From the NCBI GenBank assembly GCA_947304365.1, contig CAMZAY010000003.1, forward strand, positions 1 to 17,277: a stretch of DNA of 17,277 bases, written 5' to 3'. Below are positions 13,001 to 17,277 of the stretch, piece by piece. Made by a program: the position numbers and the translations under genes. This DNA is from an uncultured Clostridia bacterium. GTDB lineage: Bacteria > Bacillota > Clostridia > Christensenellales > CAG-138. The notes under the pieces were generated by a model, which made no database searches, was not told the DNA's origin, and saw nothing but the letters and a program-made list of their open reading frames with translations. Within the stretch, counting starts at the first letter, position 1; each line of letters begins with the position of its first letter.

Positions 13001-13801
13001 TCAGAACAGGTGCAGTACAAACTGGTTGAGTATCACGAACAAGCCGAGAACGGCGGTGTAGACGATAAAGATATCGAAATTGCGCTTCGTGATGAGCTTT
13101 AACATGAAGCGGACCGCGAAATAGCCGGAAACGCCCGCGGCGAGCATCGCTGTGAGCGTGCCGTACCAGGTGAACGAGCCCAGGTCGCCCTTTATCATAT
13201 CGGGGATCTCAAGCACCGCGCCGCCGAGGATCGCGGGGATGGAGAGCAGGAACGAAAACTCCGCGGCGTCCTTCTTTTTTATTCCGCAGAAGAACGCGCC
13301 CGTGATGGTCGCGCCGGAGCGGGAAATACCCGGCAGCACGGCGACGCCCTGCAGCGCGCCGATAATGACGGAGTGGTACCATTTCATCCCGTCAAGGGAG
13401 CGGGTGCGCTTTATGTTGTACCGCGCGAATTCCGCGGCAAGGAGCATCAGCGAAGTCCCGAGGAAGCAGAAGCCGAGGAAACGCCCGTCCTCCGCCGCGT
13501 CGAAGACCTTTTTGAAGGTCACCATTATTACCGCGGTGACTGCCGTTGCGGCAATGAGCCAAAGCGTTTTCCACTGGATGGGCTTTTTGATGAGAGCGAT
13601 TATCTGCTCGCGGTAGACGATGCATACCGCGGCGAGCGTCGCCACGTGGAGAAGCACCGTGAAAAGATGCCCGCCCTCCTCAAGGCCGAATATCTTTTGG
13701 AAGAGCAGAAGATGCCCGCTCGAGGATATGGGCAGGAACTCGCCCAGGCCCTGAACGAGCCCCAGTACGATGCACTTTATTATTTCGATTATTACGCTCA
13801 A
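13001..13801 (-). CDS. uppP: Undecaprenyl-diphosphatase (BacA/UppP)
   Basis: This membrane phosphatase converts undecaprenyl pyrophosphate to the monophosphate carrier used for peptidoglycan and other wall polymers, and confers bacitracin tolerance when abundant. Both family signatures are present: GLGEFLPISSSGH (18-30) and LPGISRSGATI (156-166, with R161). 266 residues and about eight hydrophobic segments match the family. The frame stays open to an ATG at 13864, but that codon overlaps the -35 element. The likely start is the TTG at 13801, which has GGAGG (13809-13813) seven bases upstream and yields an N terminus aligned with the family. It heads the operon uppP-yitT-pepV. Confidence 0.95.
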   Translation of the reverse strand: MSVIIEIIKCIVLGLVQGLGEFLPISSSGHLLLFQKIFGLEEGGHLFTVLLHVATLAAVCIVYREQIIALIKKPIQWKTLWLIAATAVTAVIMVTFKKVFDAAEDGRFLGFCFLGTSLMLLAAEFARYNIKRTRSLDGMKWYHSVIIGALQGVAVLPGISRSGATITGAFFCGIKKKDAAEFSFLLSIPAILGGAVLEIPDMIKGDLGSFTWYGTLTAMLAAGVSGYFAVRFMLKLITKRNFDIFIVYTAVLGLFVILNQFVLHLF

Positions 13802-13835
13802 AACAACGCCTCCGGACGAAATTGATCCATCTATC

Positions 13836-13864
13836 ATATTATCATGAAATCCGGGATATTTCAA
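13836..13864 (-). promoter_or_regulatory. Extended -10 promoter of uppP-yitT-pepV
   Basis: Minus-strand TTGAAA (13859-13864), a 17-base spacer and TAATAT (13836-13841) preceded by TGa (extended -10). The start of transcription would fall near 13829, giving a leader of about 28 bases that contains GGAGG before the TTG at 13801. Confidence 0.75.
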
Positions 13865-13896
13865 GGGGGGGAAGCGGAGAACGCGATCGTTATGTT

Positions 13897-13934
13897 AAAA
13901 AAGGCTCTGCGGCAGCAAACTGCCGCGGAGCCTT
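13897..13934 (-). terminator. Terminator of the M32 carboxypeptidase gene
   Basis: Arms 13901-13914 and 13921-13934 pair over 14 positions with a single mismatch (wobble on the plus strand) around a six-base loop. On the minus strand the T tract is at 13897-13902. It lies just past the stop at 13948 and insulates the uppP promoter. Confidence 0.92.
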
Positions 13935-13947
13935 TCACGTCGGGTTT

Positions 13948-15447
13948 TTACAGCCCGTACAGCTCGGAGAATTTATCGGTCAGGTATTTGACGTAATACT
14001 CGGGATCGAAGCCCTCGCCGCAGGCGATATCAAGGAGCTCTGCGGGCTTTTTGATCCTGCCGTATTTGTGGATATGCTCGCGGAGCCAGTCGGTGATGGC
14101 GGAGATATTCCCCTCGCTGACGAGGCGGTCGGGATCGAGCTCCTTCTTCATGGCGTGGAGTATCTGCGCGCCGTAGGCGGAGCCAAGGGAATAGGAGGGG
14201 AAGTAGCCGAAGCTGCCGCCCGACCAATGGGAATCCTGCAGGCAGCCCTCCTTGTCGCAGGGGACGTCCACGCCGAGGTACTCCTTGTAGAGTCTGTTCC
14301 ACTCCTTGGGCACGTCCTTCGTATCGAGCTCGCCGTGCATGAGCTTCTTCTCTATCTCATAGCGGATCAGCACGTGCATGGAATAGGTCAGCTCGTCGGC
14401 CTCCGTCCTTATGAGCGAGGGCTCGGCGCGGTTGACGGCGCGGTAGAAATCCTCCGAAGTTACACCCTCGAGCTCGTCGGGGAACATTTCCTTTATCTTC
14501 GGGAATACGAGCTCTATGAACGCCCTCGAACGGCCGATAATGTTCTCATAGAAGCGGGACTGCGATTCGTGCATGCCGCAGGACGCGCCGCCCGCTATGG
14601 TGGAGCCGATAAGCTCGTCCGCGTTGCCCATCTCGTAAGTGGCGTGGCCGCCCTCGTGAATGACGGAATACATGCTCGATTCGAGCGCGTTTTCGTAATA
14701 ATGGGTGGTGATCCTCATGTCGTGCTTGTTGAAGCCCGTCGTAAAGGGGTGCTCCGTTTCGCCTATCGAGCAGTCGTCGCGGTTTATGCCCATCACCTCC
14801 ATAAGGTAATCGGACAGCTCGCGCTGCTTCCAAACGGGGTATTTCTTGTGCAGGAAGCCGTTTTCGATCTGCTCCTTTTCGCCTATCCTGTGGATGAGCG
14901 GCACGAGCGCGGCCTTTATGCGGTCGAAATACTTGTCGAGCACGTCCTGAGTGAAGCCCTCCTCGAATTCGTTGAGCCAGTAATCGTAGGGATCCTTCTC
15001 CGGCGCGGCGTATTTCGCAAAGCGCACGGTGTAATCGACGAGCTTTCTAAGATACGGCTCGAACATGGGGTAATCGGACTTGACCTTCGCCTCATGCCAG
15101 GCGGAGGACGCCTCGGACAGAGTGCGCTGATACTCGACGTATTCCTCCATGGGGATCTTTCTCAAAAGGGTCAGCCCCTTCTGGGCTTCCTCCACCTCGC
15201 GGCGGGTGATCTCGTCAAGCTCGCCCGCATGCTCGGTAAGAAGATCGAGCAGCTCAAACGTCTCCTCGTTTACGGAGAGCTTATACGTGATCTCGGTAAA
15301 CTGCGCGATCGTGTCGGAAAAACCGGCGATCGCGTTCTTCGGCGCGGCGGTCTCAAGATCGTAATACATAACGCCCATCGCGTGGCTGTATGCGTTGAGC
15401 AGCTTGTTCTTTTCCTTAAAGGTTTTTACGGCTTCGTTGAGTTCCAT
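13948..15447 (-). CDS. Thermostable-type metallocarboxypeptidase, M32 family
   Basis: A cytoplasmic zinc carboxypeptidase of the M32 (Taq carboxypeptidase) family that trims C-terminal residues from peptides. The zinc motif is H264-E-G-G-H268 in IHEGGHATYEMG, with the third ligand E294 in GMHESQSRF. Other family hallmarks are EHPFTTGFN (232-240), DMRITTHYYE (243-252) and a large, largely helical fold. At 499 residues it has the standard length. The ATG at 15447 has AAAGGAT about eight bases upstream. It is a single gene with its own consensus promoter and terminator. Together with pepV nearby it fits an amino-acid-fermenting or peptide-using lifestyle, which also suits the glycine cleavage genes. 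Confidence 0.95.
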   Translation of the reverse strand: MELNEAVKTFKEKNKLLNAYSHAMGVMYYDLETAAPKNAIAGFSDTIAQFTEITYKLSVNEETFELLDLLTEHAGELDEITRREVEEAQKGLTLLRKIPMEEYVEYQRTLSEASSAWHEAKVKSDYPMFEPYLRKLVDYTVRFAKYAAPEKDPYDYWLNEFEEGFTQDVLDKYFDRIKAALVPLIHRIGEKEQIENGFLHKKYPVWKQRELSDYLMEVMGINRDDCSIGETEHPFTTGFNKHDMRITTHYYENALESSMYSVIHEGGHATYEMGNADELIGSTIAGGASCGMHESQSRFYENIIGRSRAFIELVFPKIKEMFPDELEGVTSEDFYRAVNRAEPSLIRTEADELTYSMHVLIRYEIEKKLMHGELDTKDVPKEWNRLYKEYLGVDVPCDKEGCLQDSHWSGGSFGYFPSYSLGSAYGAQILHAMKKELDPDRLVSEGNISAITDWLREHIHKYGRIKKPAELLDIACGEGFDPEYYVKYLTDKFSELYGL

Positions 15448-15489
15448 ATTCCCATCCTTTCGCCCCGAGGGGATTTTTTTCTTGAATTT

Positions 15490-15518
15490 ATTATAATTCC
15501 GCCCCGCCGCCGTGTCAA
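15490..15518 (-). promoter_or_regulatory. Perfect consensus sigma-A promoter of the M32 peptidase gene
   Basis: On the minus strand, TTGACA (15513-15518), exactly 17 bases, then TATAAT (15490-15495). The leader contains a small CCCC/GGGG hairpin shortly before the ribosome binding site. Confidence 0.9.
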
Positions 15519-15602
15519 GGACGGGCGCGGAACGAAAGCCGCCGCGCGCGCATATTTTACAGCATGATCCGATCCCAAAGGGAATAACGGGAGGTCTTTG
15601 AA

Positions 15603-16373
15603 TTGGAAACGAGTTTACGGCTCAGGGATCTGAGCTTTTCATATCACGAGCCCCGCCGCGAAACGAAGGCGATAGAGGGGCTTTCGCTCGAGGTCGGCAA
15701 GGGGGAGTTCGTTGCGATAGTCGGCCCGTCCGGCTGCGGAAAGACGAGCGTGCTTTCGCTCGTCGCGGGACTGTACGCGCCCTCGTCGGGCGAGGTGGAA
15801 GTGCTGGGCATGCCGCCCGCCCTTGCGAGAAAAAGGATAGGCTACATGCTGCAGAGAGACGAGCTTCTGGAATGGAGGACGATCGAGAAGAACGTGCTGC
15901 TCGGGCTGGAGATAAGGCGCGAGCTCAACGGCGAAACGCGCAAAAAGGCCATGGAAATGCTTGAAAAATACGGGCTCGGCGAATTTCGCCGCCATTATCC
16001 GAACGAGCTTTCCGGCGGCATGCGGCAGAAGGCGGCGCTGATAAGGACGCTCGCAGCCTCGCCGGAGCTCCTTTTGCTCGACGAGCCGTTCTCCGCGCTC
16101 GATTATCAAACGCGCATCGGGCTCGAGGAGGAGGTCCGCTCCATCATAAAGCAGGGCGGGTACACGGCGCTCCTGGTCACGCACGATATTTCGGAGGCGA
16201 TCTGCATGAGCGACCGCGTGCTCGTGTTCTCCAAGCGTCCGGCGCGGGTCAAGCGCGAATTCGTTACGGGTCTTGCGGGCAGCGCGATCGAGCGCCGCGC
16301 CGATCCCGGCTTTCCCGTGCTTTTCGACAGTATTTGGAAGGAGCTTAAGAACGATGAGCGCGGAGCATGCTGA
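15603..16373 (+). CDS. ABC transporter ATP-binding protein, NitT/TauT (SsuB/TauB) type
   Basis: The ATPase subunit of an importer of the nitrate/sulfonate/taurine class. Walker A is GPSGCGKTS (41-49), the Q-loop glutamine is Q84 followed by the class-typical LLEWRTIEKNV, the signature is LSGGMRQ (136-142), Walker B is LLLLDEPFSALD (156-167) and the switch histidine is H194. 256 residues is standard. It starts at a TTG (15603) with GGGAGG eight bases upstream; no in-frame ATG fits better. It overlaps the permease gene by 20 bases, so the two are made together. The cargo cannot be told from these subunits; sulfonates, taurine, nitrate, pyrimidine precursors and others are all carried by this class. 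Confidence 0.94.
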   Translation: METSLRLRDLSFSYHEPRRETKAIEGLSLEVGKGEFVAIVGPSGCGKTSVLSLVAGLYAPSSGEVEVLGMPPALARKRIGYMLQRDELLEWRTIEKNVLLGLEIRRELNGETRKKAMEMLEKYGLGEFRRHYPNELSGGMRQKAALIRTLAASPELLLLDEPFSALDYQTRIGLEEEVRSIIKQGGYTALLVTHDISEAICMSDRVLVFSKRPARVKREFVTGLAGSAIERRADPGFPVLFDSIWKELKNDERGAC

Positions 16374-17151
16374 TTATTTAAGGAAGCTGAAGCGCCGAAC
16401 GAGGCTTACCCGCGCGCTGAGGACGGCGCTGTTCATACTCCTGATACTTGCGTGGGACGGCGCGGGCAGGACGGGGCTTCTCGACCCGTTCATCATTTCC
16501 TCGCCGCTGCGGGTCGTCAGGACGGTCGCCTCGCTTTACAGGGCGGGGGAGCTTTTCGGACATATCTTGACAACGTTCTATGAAACGGTCGTCGGCTTCG
16601 TGCTGGGTACGGCGCTCGGCGTGCTTATCGCCGCGGTGCTCTGGTTCGTACCGCTTTTCGAGAGGGTGCTCGATCCGTATCTCGTAGTGCTCAACGCGCT
16701 GCCCAAGATCGCCCTCGGGCCCATTCTCATCGTATGGGTCGGCGCGGGGCCGGAGGCGATAATCGCAATGGCGCTGCTCGTATCGACGGTCGTTACGGTA
16801 ATGACCGTCCTCGCCGGGTTTATAGAGGCCGGAAGGGACAAGATGAGGCTTTTCGAGACGCTCGGCGCAACGCGGACGCAGGCGTTTTTCAAGGGCGTGC
16901 TGCCCGCCTCCGTGCCCACCGTAATGAGCGCGCTCAAGATCAGCGTCGGCATGAGCTGGGTCGGCGTGATCGTCGGCGAATACCTTGTTTCAAGGCGCGG
17001 CCTCGGATATCTGATCGTGTACGGCGGGCAGGTGTTCAAGCTCGACCTTGTAATGGCGAGCATCGTTATACTGTGCCTGCTCGCGGCGATCATGTATTAT
17101 GCCGTGGCGTTTGCGGAAAAAAAGATCGGAGCGAGATTCGGCCGGCAATAA
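16354..17151 (+). CDS. ABC transporter permease, NitT/TauT (SsuC/TauC) type
   Basis: The inner-membrane permease partner of the preceding ATPase. 265 residues with about six hydrophobic segments. The start at 16354 (MSAEHADYL) is supported by AAGGAG about ten bases upstream; the frame is open further upstream but only through the ATPase gene. The cytoplasmic EAA loop, which docks the ATPase, is ETLGATRTQAFFKGVLPAS, followed by VGMSWVGVIVGE typical of this class. The N-terminal LLDPFIISSP and later LNALPKIALGPI are also family-typical. No substrate-binding protein gene lies on either side within the window, so the binding protein is encoded elsewhere or is missing. Confidence 0.94.
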   Translation: MSAEHADYLRKLKRRTRLTRALRTALFILLILAWDGAGRTGLLDPFIISSPLRVVRTVASLYRAGELFGHILTTFYETVVGFVLGTALGVLIAAVLWFVPLFERVLDPYLVVLNALPKIALGPILIVWVGAGPEAIIAMALLVSTVVTVMTVLAGFIEAGRDKMRLFETLGATRTQAFFKGVLPASVPTVMSALKISVGMSWVGVIVGEYLVSRRGLGYLIVYGGQVFKLDLVMASIVILCLLAAIMYYAVAFAEKKIGARFGRQ

Positions 17152-17154
17152 AGC

Positions 17155-17183
17155 TTTACACCCGCCGGTCAGAAGGGTATAAT
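17155..17183 (+). promoter_or_regulatory. Promoter of the transporter gene at the right edge
   Basis: TTTACA (17155-17160), 17-base spacer, TATAAT (17178-17183), four bases after the permease stop. A ribosome binding site (AAGGGGGAG) and the ATG at 17215 follow. Confidence 0.85.
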
Positions 17184-17214
17184 GGATAAAGACAAACAAC
17201 AAGGGGGAGACCGA

Positions 17215-17277
17215 ATGAAGCTCTTTCAGCCAAAACTCTTTTCTTGTCTTAAGGATTACAGCGGTAAAAAGCTCGTC
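17215..17277 (+). CDS. N terminus of a probable SulP-family anion transporter (partial)
   Basis: Only the first 21 residues are in the window. They begin MKLFQPKLFSCLKDYSG and resemble the start of SulP-family permeases, which carry sulfate, bicarbonate or other anions and usually continue with a D-L-x-A-G-x-x-V-G/A-I-V-A-L-P helix. AGGGGGAG lies about six bases before the ATG, and a good promoter precedes it. The assignment rests on a short stretch and needs the downstream sequence. Confidence 0.6.
   Translation, partial: MKLFQPKLFSCLKDYSGKKLV

Noticed and set aside
13822..15567. 581-codon open frame antisense to the M32 carboxypeptidase
   Set aside because: The minus-strand frame has all M32 motifs; the antisense frame crosses a terminator and a promoter and shows no domain.
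15541..15602. Possible promoter (TTTACA near 15556) for the ABC transporter genes
   Set aside because: No convincing -10 at 16-18 bases downstream; I could not place a promoter with confidence, although one must exist in this 155-base divergent region.

Overview
The window looks like a chromosomal segment of a GC-rich, Gram-positive anaerobe, most likely a gut-type member of the Clostridia. The case rests on the split glycine dehydrogenase (separate GcvPA), a PepV-type dipeptidase, a YitT/DUF2179 protein, a DUF951 protein, a class B sortase domain, a dockerin module, strong GGAGG ribosome binding sites and several TTG/GTG starts. Despite the high GC content, AGG (Arg) and ATA (Ile) codons are common. 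I saw no rRNA, tRNA, CRISPR array, insertion sequence or phage gene.

Layout. (1) Positions 1-2947, minus strand: glycine cleavage operon gcvT-gcvH-gcvPA, with gcvPA running off the left edge; a promoter lies near 3034-3062 and intercistronic hairpins separate the genes. (2) 3091-3355, minus: a 69-residue Cys/Asn/Gly-rich membrane miniprotein built as a tandem duplication, with its own terminator. (3) 3491-5001, plus: a possible PD-(D/E)XK-nuclease-like protein with a winged-helix-like tail, apparently read from a leaderless promoter and translationally coupled to an omega-amidase-like nitrilase. (4) 5102-10620, plus: the most unusual region. A single polypeptide joins a seven-bladed RCC1-like propeller, a dockerin-like calcium module and a class B sortase. 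It is followed by a DUF951 protein, an intact signal peptidase I, a second signal-peptidase-like protein lacking both catalytic residues, and a large polytopic membrane protein with a soluble C-terminal domain. This looks like a protein export and surface-anchoring cluster. (5) 10685-13801, minus: uppP-yitT-pepV operon (cell-wall lipid carrier recycling, membrane protein, dipeptidase). (6) 13948-15447, minus: M32 metallocarboxypeptidase with a perfect consensus promoter. (7) 15603-17151, plus: ATPase and permease of a NitT/TauT-type ABC importer without a binding protein in view, then the start of a probable SulP-family anion transporter at the right edge.

How the parts relate. The sortase, signal peptidases and uppP all concern the cell envelope, but only the sortase, DUF951 and signal peptidase genes are clearly one transcription unit. 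The strongest candidates for something undescribed are the propeller-dockerin-sortase fusion with its active/inactive signal peptidase pair, the duplicated Cys-rich miniprotein, and the nuclease-like protein with an apparently leaderless mRNA.
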